Positions 7,349-15,154 of a stretch of 33,626 nt of DNA are shown piece after piece; positions within the stretch are counted from its first letter, which is position 1, and every line of letters begins with the position of its first letter. The notes beneath the pieces are model-generated. The model was not told the origin of the DNA. It saw nothing but the letters and a program-made list of their open reading frames with translations, and made no database searches. A program made the translations under genes and the position numbers. Location: positions 1-33,626 of the forward strand of contig CAYTZO010000006.1 in NCBI GenBank assembly GCA_964442525.1, read 5' to 3'. The stretch is from CAYTZO01 sp964442525 (GTDB taxonomy: Bacteria; Patescibacteriota; Microgenomatia; UBA10105; UBA927).

Positions 7349-9476
7349 CAAAGAGAGAGAAAGCCGTCACCACCCCTCCGGTTAAAAAACTTCGCGGTTG
7401 GTAATTAAAGGTGACGGTGTGGGTGCCCTCTGGCAGGATAATGCCGCGGAATTGAATGTTTACCGGGAATATTGCTGTCGGAGCCCCGTCCACCCGCGCA
7501 ACCCAGCCGGGATAAATCGTATCGTTGAGAACGAGGATGTTTTTTGCGGGATTGTTACGAACTTCAATGGCTATCAGTGTATCTTCGGCGCGTATTATTT
7601 TAACAGAACTGCCGGTTTGTATCCCAGCTAGTGGCTGGGGCTTTTCAATAAGCACATCCGTTTTTTTTCTTTCCTTTCCGCTGGTAATTTCCCGAACGAC
7701 CTCCTCAATGGTTTGGACCGGCGTTGTACCCGTGGCGATATACGAGCGCGGGAGCGCTCCGGGATTCCTGTAGAGACTAATGCGAATGCCACCACCCTCG
7801 ACGCTGTCAGCCGGGACGAGCCGATTGTTTTCGCCAGCGATCTCCGACTGATCAAGAGGCACCGCAGAAAGGAGCGTATCCACGGAACTCAGGTCGAGGA
7901 GCTTTTTAAAAACGGCGCTCGGCGTTCCCTCAGTTGTACGGACGCGGAGGTTTTGAGCCAGAAGAGAGCTTATGATGTCCGTACGCTTGAGAAATCTTCC
8001 CGCATATACGTCAAGCCTGCTGGTTCCCCAGAGAGCGTTGCTGTCAGCCGGAAGGCTATTGCGCAGAAACGTAAAGGGTCTGCCGTCCTGCCATCCTTTT
8101 GTCAAAAAGAAGCTATTGTGCACGAGTTCGTTTCCGACAGACAAAATTCGTGCGTCAGAGCGAATTGACCGCATAATTTTGGGTGGCTCCATCCAGGTCT
8201 TGGCGGGAATGAGAAGATTATAGGAACGCCATGTAGCTGAGAGTTCTATGACATTGATGGTTGCCAGGGCCAGGAGGAGGAAACGGAAAAGGGGGTGTTT
8301 GAGTTTGTGAAAAAGCGTACCCAGGGCGATACTTGCCATGGCAATAATTGCGAAGACAAAAACCCACAGGAAACGGGAGGGAACCCGAAAAAGATTAAAC
8401 GGCCAAAAGGAATAGATAAGGTAGACCGGGGAATTACTTCCCCACATAAGAAGAAATGCAATTGCGGCGGCCCAGAGGAAAAACCGTATTGTTGGAGTTC
8501 GCCGCCAGAGTGCCGGAATAATAAGGATAAGCGGGAAAATCCCGACATAGCCCGTATTTTCCCAAAAGATGCTTCCGTTAAAGGAGGAAAAAGAGGGGTA
8601 GGTGCCGACTTTGGGGTTTCCCAGGGCAAAGGGGTTCACAAAGCTCAGAAGGTGGCGGAGCGGGAAGGAAAAGTAACTAGACACTTCTGCCGGAAAGCCG
8701 CCGGGCTCGGTCGTCTGTTTGAGAAATTCCCACGAAGGAACAAGCTGAACGGCTGAAAGTCCCGCACCCAAAACAGTTGAGACGGCAAACAGGATGATGG
8801 TTTGAGGTTTTGCTCCCCCAAGGAGCTCGCTCCAGAGCAGGTAGCCAGTTGAGAGGATGAGGGTGATAAACGCGGCCTGCGGAAAGCCGGTAAAAACCTG
8901 TTGAGAAAGGACCAGCGCGAGCACGGCGGAGCGTCGAAGAGATGGAGCACGGATGAGGGCAACAGTGGCAAGAAACACCCACGGCAGGAGAGAAAATCCC
9001 TGGAGAAGGGTGACATGAGAAAGTTGTGGAACGACGAGGCCCGAGAGAGCGATCGTGAGCCCGCCAAACAGAGCAGGGAAGGAGGAAATACGCAAGGCCC
9101 GAAGGAGCGCATATGTTCCGGTGGCCAAGGTCAGCACCGCCGTGACGAGCGCGAGATTATATGCAGTGACCGGATCGGGGATAAACCGGAAAAGAATAAG
9201 GTTGGGAAGGAAGAACGTTCCCGTTTGCCCTTCTGCAAGTAAAGGAAACCCTGCGCCAAGCTGAGGGGTCCAGAGGGGTAAGGAATTGCTGCGAAGATTT
9301 TTCCAGAGAATATATTTCGTTGCAAAACTAAAGTCGATACTGTCAAGCCTACCGAAGTCCGGCGTGACAAGAAGCTTCTGATTCGGGAAAAAAAGAGGGA
9401 GGAAAAAGAAAGCGAGGGTTCCAGTTATTATTCCAACCGCCAATAGGTCGAGCCGCCAGTGCCGCCATTTATGCAT
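7227..9476 (-). CDS. YfhO-like polytopic membrane protein, predicted GT-C glycosyltransferase
   Basis: 749 residues. ATG 9476 was chosen over an upstream start because a good promoter (9484-9512) lies directly before it. After the first helix comes an extracytoplasmic loop with TPDFGRLDSIDFSF and SLPLWTPQLGAGFPLLAEGQ, the acidic and P.W.P...G.P..A pattern of the YfhO/GT-C superfamily. Around twelve membrane segments follow, then a soluble C-terminal beta-rich domain and a last helix (VVTAFSLFVTFLLLAFPVL). Bacillus YfhO transfers sugars from a lipid carrier to lipoteichoic acid. Here the acceptor is unknown; the location inside the pilus locus suggests pilin or envelope glycosylation. The final residues are Arg/Gly-rich and encoded opposite the DUF2723 gene end. 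Confidence 0.8.
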   Translation of the reverse strand: MHKWRHWRLDLLAVGIITGTLAFFFLPLFFPNQKLLVTPDFGRLDSIDFSFATKYILWKNLRSNSLPLWTPQLGAGFPLLAEGQTGTFFLPNLILFRFIPDPVTAYNLALVTAVLTLATGTYALLRALRISSFPALFGGLTIALSGLVVPQLSHVTLLQGFSLLPWVFLATVALIRAPSLRRSAVLALVLSQQVFTGFPQAAFITLILSTGYLLWSELLGGAKPQTIILFAVSTVLGAGLSAVQLVPSWEFLKQTTEPGGFPAEVSSYFSFPLRHLLSFVNPFALGNPKVGTYPSFSSFNGSIFWENTGYVGIFPLILIIPALWRRTPTIRFFLWAAAIAFLLMWGSNSPVYLIYSFWPFNLFRVPSRFLWVFVFAIIAMASIALGTLFHKLKHPLFRFLLLALATINVIELSATWRSYNLLIPAKTWMEPPKIMRSIRSDARILSVGNELVHNSFFLTKGWQDGRPFTFLRNSLPADSNALWGTSRLDVYAGRFLKRTDIISSLLAQNLRVRTTEGTPSAVFKKLLDLSSVDTLLSAVPLDQSEIAGENNRLVPADSVEGGGIRISLYRNPGALPRSYIATGTTPVQTIEEVVREITSGKERKKTDVLIEKPQPLAGIQTGSSVKIIRAEDTLIAIEVRNNPAKNILVLNDTIYPGWVARVDGAPTAIFPVNIQFRGIILPEGTHTVTFNYQPRSFLTGGVVTAFSLFVTFLLLAFPVLPAPVQSRPGVRLRGQHFPNNRGTSRLRRG

Positions 9477-9483
9477 GCACCTT

Positions 9484-9512
9484 AGTGTACGGACTCCCGG
9501 GAATTTTGGCAA
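9484..9512 (-). promoter_or_regulatory. Leaderless-type promoter of the YfhO-like gene
   Basis: On the minus strand TTGCCA (9512-9507), 17 nt, TACACT (9489-9484), then 7 nt to the ATG at 9476. Transcription would start at or next to the start codon. Confidence 0.65.
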
Positions 9513-9569
9513 GATTTTTTGGGAAAATACATTGCGCTAAGGAAACCCTTCTTGATTTTGGTCCCGTGA

Positions 9570-10337
9570 ATGTCTGATACTGGTGAGGTGGAAATCATAG
9601 TTTTTCTCCTCGGGCTTTCGGTCGGTTCGTTTCTCAATGTCCTCATCGACCGGCTTCCGAACGGGCAGACTATCTTTGGTCGGTCGAGGTGCGATGGGTG
9701 CGGCAGGATGCTTCGGTGGTATGAGCTTGTTCCCGTTGTCTCATGGATTATCCAGGGCGCAGCGTGTAGGCGGTGCCATAGGCTTCTTTCTTTGCAATAT
9801 CCCCTGATTGAACTGACTACTGCCGTGGGTTTTCTTTTTTTGTTCCTTCTTGTATCATCTTCTCCTTTTGTATTACTCACGTATTTTCTTCTTTTTTCTT
9901 CCTTTCTGGTTATTTTTGTCGCGGATTTTAAGTATCAGATTATTCCCGACAGCATGCTTGTCGCGGGACTAGCAGGTATAGGGCTTTTGTGGATGACACC
10001 TGTCCGATCGGGGGATAATCCTCTTCCCTATCTTGCCTCGGCAGCCGGCGGATTTTTATTTTTTTATCTCATCTACGCTCTTTCGCGAAAACGGGCAATG
10101 GGTTTTGGTGACGTAAAACTCTCCTTTGTCCTGGGTTTGCTTTTGGGATTTCCGCTTACGATCATTGCCTTTTATATGGCGTTCTTGACGGGTGCCGTCG
10201 TGGGTGTCATACTGATTTTAGTGGGTGAAGCCAGGTTTAGGAGCCGCATTGCATTTGGGCCATTTCTGGTTGTGGGAACGGGCATGGCACTTATTTGGGG
10301 AGAAAGCATGATTACCTGGTGGCAAAAGACCATATGA
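9570..10337 (+). CDS. pilD: Prepilin peptidase / N-methyltransferase PilD
   Basis: 255 residues, standard length. GSFLNVLIDRLP at about 19-30 is the family N-terminal signature. Two CxxC pairs (C41/C44 and C66/C69) form the zinc-binding methyltransferase domain. The peptidase Asp residues are D119 in VADFKYQIIPD and D181 in GFGDVKL. About eight membrane segments. It cleaves and N-methylates the GFTLIE-type prepilins encoded beside it. The stop codon overlaps the next pilin's start by 4 nt (ATGA), so the two are translationally coupled. No strong Shine-Dalgarno is seen before ATG 9570. Confidence 0.96.
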   Translation: MSDTGEVEIIVFLLGLSVGSFLNVLIDRLPNGQTIFGRSRCDGCGRMLRWYELVPVVSWIIQGAACRRCHRLLSLQYPLIELTTAVGFLFLFLLVSSSPFVLLTYFLLFSSFLVIFVADFKYQIIPDSMLVAGLAGIGLLWMTPVRSGDNPLPYLASAAGGFLFFYLIYALSRKRAMGFGDVKLSFVLGLLLGFPLTIIAFYMAFLTGAVVGVILILVGEARFRSRIAFGPFLVVGTGMALIWGESMITWWQKTI

Positions 10338-10747
10338 GACGCCTCTATCAAGCCGGGTTTACGCTACTTGAGATCCTTGTTGTTGTAGCCATTATTGGCA
10401 TTCTCATTTCCATCGGTGCATCCGCATATACGTCGGCACAGAAAAAAAGCAGAGACGCCCGCAGGCAGGGTGACCTCAGGTCTATTCAGAATGGCTTTGA
10501 GCAGTATTATGCCAACAACAACGGCTATCCCACTTCTTCTTCGTGTACGGTAAACGCTACGTATCTACCGGCAGGCATCCCGACTGATCCCAAAACAGGC
10601 GTTTCTTACTCAATTGCCTGCGATGCGCAGGGACTGACATATTGTAGCTGTGCGCTTCTGGAGGGGACAACGATTGGCGGGAATGCCACAAACGCAAGTT
10701 GTTCCTTTGGAGCAGGTGCATACTTTTGTGTCAAAAACCTCCAATAA
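10334..10747 (+). CDS. Type IV pilin-like protein (GspG/PilE type)
   Basis: 137 residues from the ATG at 10334, which overlaps the pilD stop as ATGA. The signal is MRRLYQAG then FTLLEILVVVAIIGILISIG. It continues with the GspG-like SAQKKSRDARRQGDLRSIQNGFEQYYANNNGYP, typical of pilins in Gram-positives and CPR. Six cysteines in the C-terminal half (SSCTV, IACDA, YCSCALL, ASCSF, YFCVK) could form disulphides. It is either an alternative fibre subunit or a minor pilin; sequence alone does not decide. Confidence 0.88.
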   Translation: MRRLYQAGFTLLEILVVVAIIGILISIGASAYTSAQKKSRDARRQGDLRSIQNGFEQYYANNNGYPTSSSCTVNATYLPAGIPTDPKTGVSYSIACDAQGLTYCSCALLEGTTIGGNATNASCSFGAGAYFCVKNLQ

Positions 10748-10764
10748 TGTAGCCAAGCTAGGGT

Positions 10765-11199
10765 ATGAGAAAAAAGGGTTTTACATTGATTGAAATACTC
10801 GTCGTTGCAACGATTATTGCTGTTTTGACGGCGCTGAGTATTGTTTCCTATACCAATATCAACAAGCGCAGTCGCGATACTAAAAGGAAGAGCGACATTG
10901 AACAGCTCCGTTCGGCTCTTGAGATGTATCGATCGGATAACGGTTTTTACCCCAATGTGGGCAGCGGCGGTTGGACCGATGCCGCTAATCTGGGAGCAGG
11001 TCTGGTGCCGACGTATATTGCGGGTATTCCCGCTGATCCCAAAAGTCCTACCCAGGTGTACCGATTTCAGGCAAAAAATTTCGTGAGCGGCAACTATTAC
11101 GGATATTGCCTCAGCGGCCTCATCGAATCAGAGACGCCGACCAATACCTGTACGCCCGATACGGTCAACGGGCACAATTATGGTGTGAAAAACCCATGA
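10765..11199 (+). CDS. Type IV pilin-like protein (GspG type)
   Basis: 144 residues. A short positively charged leader MRKKG precedes FTLIEILVVATIIAVLTALS. The next part, NINKRSRDTKRKSDIEQLRSALEMYRSDNGFYPNVG, closely parallels the preceding pilin, so the two probably arose by duplication. The C-terminus has YCLSG and NTCTP cysteines. AGGGT sits about 3-4 nt before the ATG. The stop overlaps the next start as ATGA (11196-11199). Confidence 0.88.
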   Translation: MRKKGFTLIEILVVATIIAVLTALSIVSYTNINKRSRDTKRKSDIEQLRSALEMYRSDNGFYPNVGSGGWTDAANLGAGLVPTYIAGIPADPKSPTQVYRFQAKNFVSGNYYGYCLSGLIESETPTNTCTPDTVNGHNYGVKNP

Positions 11200-11678
11200 A
11201 GCCTCTTTCCACTGCCGGTTTTACCCTCATTGAACTGATTGTTTCCATTGCTATACTCCTTCTTCTGATAGGCGGGCTTTTGGCAAGCTACAATAATTAT
11301 ACGCAGGGTCAACAGGTGCGCCAGTCAGCCCTCACCGTCAAGGCAAACCTCCGTCTTGCGCAAACGTGGGCATTTTCCGCACTCAAGCCTACGAGCGGCT
11401 GTACGGAGCTTGTCGGATACACGGTAGGCTTTAGCGCGGGCGCATATACGATGCAGGCTAGCTGTGCACCCGAAGGGATGGCCGGCTTGATAACGACGGT
11501 GAGTCTGCCGACCGGAGTTACCTTCTCCCCGGTCCCTCAGCAACTCACCTTTGGCGTTCTGGCGCAAGGGCTTATCACTCCTGGCGCGGCCGTTACGATT
11601 ACTCTTTCGGGATTCAACAAAACGTATCAATTGGTGGTTTCTCCGGGAGGCGACATCACCGATAACGGATTTCAGTAA
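11196..11678 (+). CDS. Minor pseudopilin, GspH/FimT-like
   Basis: 160 residues from the ATG at 11196, overlapping the upstream stop by 4 nt. The signal is MKPLSTAG then FTLIELIVSIAILLLLIGGLL. The following region (QQVRQSALTVKANLRLAQTWAFS) and the beta-rich C-terminal domain with two cysteines resemble GspH/FimT pseudopilins, which build the priming tip complex. The FimT-like label rests on domain style and position in the minor pilin cluster, not on a signature motif. Confidence 0.8.
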   Translation: MKPLSTAGFTLIELIVSIAILLLLIGGLLASYNNYTQGQQVRQSALTVKANLRLAQTWAFSALKPTSGCTELVGYTVGFSAGAYTMQASCAPEGMAGLITTVSLPTGVTFSPVPQQLTFGVLAQGLITPGAAVTITLSGFNKTYQLVVSPGGDITDNGFQ

Positions 11679-11697
11679 CAACAACGCCTGAGTCAGT

Positions 11698-12141
11698 ATG
11701 TTCAGACAAGAGCATAGAAAAAATGGATCAGCCGGACAGACGCTTGTCGAGATCGTGGTCTCGCTTGGCATTGTGCTTCTTTTAATTGTAGGGCTCATTG
11801 TCGCAACGACTGCAGCGGTGCATACGAGTGAACAGGGGCGAATGCGCAGTCTCGCCGTGCAGTATACCCAGGAAGGGTTAGAACTGGCCCGTCAGCTTCG
11901 TGATAGCGACTGGAGTGCATTTGCCTCGCGAAACGGGCTCTGGTGTCTCGACGGGGCTAATACGTGGACACCGGGCAGTATATCGTGCCCGGTCAATATT
12001 ACAAATACATTTAGCCGTGGGGTAACGTTTACCTGGAATGCAGGAGCTTCCCGCATGGAGTTAACGTCGACAGTAGTTTGGCAGGATAGCGGCACGAGTC
12101 GTCAGAGTCAAATTACTACTTATCTTACCCAATGGCGATGA
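11698..12141 (+). CDS. Minor pseudopilin, PilV/GspI-like
   Basis: 147 residues. The prepilin signal is variant: a 13-residue leader ending SAG, then QTLVEIVVSLGIVLLLIVGL, so residue +1 would be Gln rather than Phe or Met, while Glu +5 is kept. The pattern QYTQEGLELARQLRDSDWSAFAS is typical of PilV/GspI-like subunits (EGxxxARxxRDxxW). A short beta-rich domain with two cysteines follows. It overlaps the next gene by 10 nt. Tip-complex role inferred from family and neighbours. Confidence 0.8.
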   Translation: MFRQEHRKNGSAGQTLVEIVVSLGIVLLLIVGLIVATTAAVHTSEQGRMRSLAVQYTQEGLELARQLRDSDWSAFASRNGLWCLDGANTWTPGSISCPVNITNTFSRGVTFTWNAGASRMELTSTVVWQDSGTSRQSQITTYLTQWR

Positions 12142-12668
12142 GAAAATTGAAAGGTTTTACCCTCATTGAAGTGCTCGTATCGGTAGGCATTATTGCAATC
12201 CTTATGGTCGTTTTGGTCCAAGGATTTTTTTCCGTGTTCCGCACAAGCATCAAAACAGAGCTCCTCAAGGATGTAAAACAAAACGGCGACTTTGCCCTTG
12301 ATGTAATGAGCAGAATGATTAGAAATTCGACAACCACCGCAACCACCTGTGCAGCGGAGGGAACGACGACATCAACATTTAGTGTGGTGAATCCCGACGG
12401 ATTTACGACGACGTTCCAGTGTCTCTTGGACGGTACGATCCCGCGGATTGCATCGGTATCCGGCAGCCGGACTGATTACCTCACGAGTAAGAATGTCTCC
12501 CTGGGAGTAAACGGTTGTACGAACGCCATCACGTTTGTGTGCGCAAGTTCTACTGGCGGAGAAACGAGGGTACAGACAACCTTTACGCTCGGTCAGGTAG
12601 GGATACCCGTTGATCAGTTCCAAAAGGCAAGTGCAAGTTTTCAGACAAGCGTCGTCACTCGTCAGTAG
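12132..12668 (+). CDS. Minor pseudopilin, PilW/GspJ-like
   Basis: 178 residues from ATG 12132, or 176 from the in-frame ATG at 12138; both lie inside the end of the preceding gene. The signal is MRKLKG then FTLIEVLVSVGIIAILMVVLVQGFFSVF. The segment KQNGDFALDVMSRMIRNSTT matches the PilW/GspJ pattern (DFALxxMxRxIRN). The remainder is beta-rich and Ser/Thr-rich with four cysteines. It is probably part of the minor pilin tip with its neighbours. Confidence 0.8.
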   Translation: MAMRKLKGFTLIEVLVSVGIIAILMVVLVQGFFSVFRTSIKTELLKDVKQNGDFALDVMSRMIRNSTTTATTCAAEGTTTSTFSVVNPDGFTTTFQCLLDGTIPRIASVSGSRTDYLTSKNVSLGVNGCTNAITFVCASSTGGETRVQTTFTLGQVGIPVDQFQKASASFQTSVVTRQ

Positions 12669-12685
12669 TTATTTTGAGAAAAGAG

Positions 12686-12715
12686 TTGAAAATTCCTATC
12701 AATACTCTTTACAAT
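12686..12715 (+). promoter_or_regulatory. Leaderless-type promoter of the PilX-like gene
   Basis: TTGAAA (12686-12691), 18 nt, TACAAT (12710-12715), then 6 nt to ATG 12722. The geometry is identical to that at the penicillin-binding protein gene, so it is unlikely to be chance. It makes the PilX-like gene separately transcribed within the cluster. Confidence 0.65.
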
Positions 12716-12721
12716 AACCAT

Positions 12722-13555
12722 ATGAGGAGAAGTCATAAGAATGGTCAAATTGCCCTTATTACGATTCTCGTTTTAGCGGTGGGGGCGACTGTAGCGCTGT
12801 CTCTCGTTGGCAGAACTACGATTGATACGTCCATAAGCAGTCAGGTAGAAGAGTCCTCTCGTGCCTTCTCTGCGGCTGAGGCGGGGGTTGAGGTGGCTCT
12901 TCAAAGCGGGCAGGGAGGAAATCAGGTGGTAGCAAGCGGCGTAACCTACAATACTACCGTTGCCTCCGTGGGCGGCAATGCCAGTGTGTACCAGTTGCCG
13001 GCAGAGACTCCGGAAGGATCAACGGAGACGGTTTGGTTCGTCAACCACAAGGCTGACGGTTCCCTGGATGAATCTGTCTCATTTACTGCAACAAATATAA
13101 ATATCTGCTGGAGTTACAAGCAGCCGACGCAGCCTGCGATAGTTGTCGGAATCCTCTATAAGTCAGGAAGCGACGGACAGTATCGTCTTGCCCGCGATGC
13201 ATTCGATCCCGATGCCGCCCGAACGTCGAGCAATAATTTTACCGGTGTCCCCTCTCCTCCGTCGGGCGGCTGCGGGTTTTCCAATTATTACAAAAAGAAC
13301 ATCAGTTTTTCTTCCTACGGGATTAGTCCGGGATCGGATATACTTATTGCGTTGCGCCTGCGGCCGGTTTACGCATCGACGCAGCTTGCCTTTGATCCGA
13401 GCACCTTCACCATACCCCTTCAGGGAAGTCAAATTGTCTCTACCGGCACGACTCCGGCGGGAATAACCCGTAAAGTTATTGTAAATAAATCCTACGCTTC
13501 CGCGCCAACCCTTTTTGATGCCACCGTTTTTAGCGAAAGTTCCTTTAGTAACTAA
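12722..13555 (+). CDS. PilX-like pilus assembly protein
   Basis: 277 residues from the ATG at 12722; the frame is open 48 nt further upstream, but the promoter at 12686-12715 occupies that stretch. The N-terminus MRRSHKNGQIALITILVLAVGATVALS is a hydrophobic helix without the FTLIE prepilin signature. SSQVEESSRAFSAAEAGVEVAL follows and resembles PilX-type proteins (AFxAAEAGVExAL). The rest is a beta-rich extracellular domain. It closes the pseudopilin cluster and precedes a hairpin and pilM. Whether PilD processes it is unclear because the normal cleavage motif is missing. Confidence 0.78.
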   Translation: MRRSHKNGQIALITILVLAVGATVALSLVGRTTIDTSISSQVEESSRAFSAAEAGVEVALQSGQGGNQVVASGVTYNTTVASVGGNASVYQLPAETPEGSTETVWFVNHKADGSLDESVSFTATNINICWSYKQPTQPAIVVGILYKSGSDGQYRLARDAFDPDAARTSSNNFTGVPSPPSGGCGFSNYYKKNISFSSYGISPGSDILIALRLRPVYASTQLAFDPSTFTIPLQGSQIVSTGTTPAGITRKVIVNKSYASAPTLFDATVFSESSFSN

Positions 13556-13556
13556 A

Positions 13557-13578
13557 TCCCTTACCGGCGGGTAAGGGA
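13557..13578 (+). other. Hairpin between the pilX-like gene and pilM
   Basis: A 9-bp perfect stem, TCCCTTACC with GGTAAGGGA, and a 4-nt loop. No U-tract follows, so it is not a good intrinsic terminator. Its 3' arm (AAGGGA) ends 7 nt before the pilM ATG at 13586, so it may affect ribosome access or mRNA processing. Confidence 0.55.
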
Positions 13579-13585
13579 CTGCCCT

Positions 13586-14614
13586 ATGAGTGCAATTTTA
13601 GGTATTGATATAGGATCTCACAGTATTAAAGCCGTTGAGATTATTCGTTCGGGTAAAGAGCTTAAGATGCTTGCGGCAGGCGCCGCTCCAACACCCCGCG
13701 GTGCTCTCACGGGAAACACACAGGCAGATCAGGAAGCAATAGCGGTAAGTATAAAAAAAATTTGTAAGGACATCGGTGCGACTGGGAGAAATGTCAATAT
13801 TGCACTTCCGGAATCACAGGTGTTCACGCGGGTCATTGAGGTTCCGCAGCTATCTCAACGGGAACTCTCCTCTGCCATTGGGTGGGAAGCAGAACAGTAT
13901 ATCCCCCTTCCGCTCGAGCAGGTCAATTTGGATTTTTCGATTCTTCGTGATGCGAAACAAACCGGCAAATCCACCATGGAGGTACTCTTGGTCGCAGCGC
14001 CCAAGGCGCTTATTAACAAGTATCTGTCATATCTAGAATTGGCAGAGCTTAATGTTGTTGGTGTTGAGACGGAAATCATCGCTGCTTCGCGCGCACTGGT
14101 GCGGACAACGCCCAACCTCAAAACTATTCTGGTTGCATCGCTTGGCGCGCAGACAACTGATCTCGCGATCCTTCACGAAGGGATTCTTTCTTTTACGCGG
14201 TCTATCAGTAGTGGCGGCGAGGCGCTCTCCCGCGCACTTGCCCAACGGCTGGAGTTTGATATCTCCCAGGCGGAGGAATACAAAAAAACCTATGGGCTAG
14301 AGTCGAATAAACTCGAGGGGAAAATTGTCGAGGCGGTAAAGCCCATCATGGATATGATTGTCGGTGAAATGAAGCGCGCCATTGCGTTTTATCTGGAAAA
14401 AAATCCCGGTGGGAGGATTGAGGCAATTCTGCTCTCCGGCGGTACAGCTAAGGTGCCGGGTATGGTCGTGTATATGGCCGAGGAAATGAATATAGAAACG
14501 CAGCTTGCCAACCCATGGACGGGAATTGCCCGGGACAGCCGGTTTGCTGTTTTGGATCCGCAGGGGCCGGTATTTAGCGTGGCTATGGGTCTTGCTCTGC
14601 GTCCCTATGAGTGA
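13586..14614 (+). CDS. pilM: Type IV pilus assembly ATPase-like protein PilM
   Basis: 342 residues. An actin/FtsA-like fold is shown by ILGIDIGSHSIKAVEI at the N-terminus (phosphate-1 motif), the SHS2-like region with IALPESQVFTRVIEVPQL, and LSGGTAKVPGMVVYM near the C-terminus (adenosine motif). PilM is cytoplasmic and binds the PilN N-terminus, linking the PilN/PilO membrane ring to the PilB/PilC motor. The gene ends inside the pilN start (8-nt overlap). The start follows a hairpin with no clean Shine-Dalgarno. Confidence 0.95.
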   Translation: MSAILGIDIGSHSIKAVEIIRSGKELKMLAAGAAPTPRGALTGNTQADQEAIAVSIKKICKDIGATGRNVNIALPESQVFTRVIEVPQLSQRELSSAIGWEAEQYIPLPLEQVNLDFSILRDAKQTGKSTMEVLLVAAPKALINKYLSYLELAELNVVGVETEIIAASRALVRTTPNLKTILVASLGAQTTDLAILHEGILSFTRSISSGGEALSRALAQRLEFDISQAEEYKKTYGLESNKLEGKIVEAVKPIMDMIVGEMKRAIAFYLEKNPGGRIEAILLSGGTAKVPGMVVYMAEEMNIETQLANPWTGIARDSRFAVLDPQGPVFSVAMGLALRPYE

Positions 14615-15149
14615 AACGTCAATTAATCTAATCAGTCCGCAGTCAAAAAAAGGCGGGGCTCTCGCGCCGATAGAGGGGCAGCTTCAACGGGCTAGTTTTA
14701 TAAGCTTGGGAGTATTTATCGCTGTTACCATCGCAGTGAGTCTTTTGTATTTTTTCGTTTCCCAGCAGAACAGAGTACTTCAATCCCGTCGCGATCGTGT
14801 CAGAGAGCAAGTTGCCTCTTTTGCTTCAACAGAGGGTCTGCTTCTTGCCGTGAAGTCCAGGGCAGGGATAGGCGGAAAGATTCTCGCCGCCCAAACCGAT
14901 TGGTCGGGAGTTTTGGCGAGGGTATCCCAGTTTGCGCCGCCGGGAACGCTCGGATCCATCTCGGTCGACGAAAAACGCCGGGTCGTTCTCACGATAAAAA
15001 CGAGTTCTATTGAAGCAAATTTGCCCATCCTTGCGGCGGTGCTTGCCGCAGTTACGGAGAAACGCTTTCTTGCCCCGCAGATTGTTTCTTTCCAGTTGGG
15101 TGCCGGTGGTGCGACCGATCTGGTCATTTCATTCTTGCCGGTTCTCTAA
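14607..15149 (+). CDS. pilN: Type IV pilus alignment protein PilN
   Basis: 180 residues from the ATG at 14607, overlapping the end of pilM by 8 nt; the open frame extends upstream but only through pilM. The N-terminal cytoplasmic stretch SETSINLISPQSKKGG contains the INL motif with which PilN docks on PilM. One membrane helix lies near residues 33-52, followed by a coiled coil (QNRVLQSRRDRVREQVASF) and a ferredoxin-like periplasmic-side domain. Order pilM-pilN-pilO supports the call. Confidence 0.9.
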   Translation: MSETSINLISPQSKKGGALAPIEGQLQRASFISLGVFIAVTIAVSLLYFFVSQQNRVLQSRRDRVREQVASFASTEGLLLAVKSRAGIGGKILAAQTDWSGVLARVSQFAPPGTLGSISVDEKRRVVLTIKTSSIEANLPILAAVLAAVTEKRFLAPQIVSFQLGAGGATDLVISFLPVL

Positions 15150-15154
15150 AATAT

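Noticed and set aside
9540..9569. Leaderless promoter for pilD
   Set aside because: TTGCGC is present, but the hexamer 17 nt downstream (ATTTTG) is too poor a -10 to support a call.
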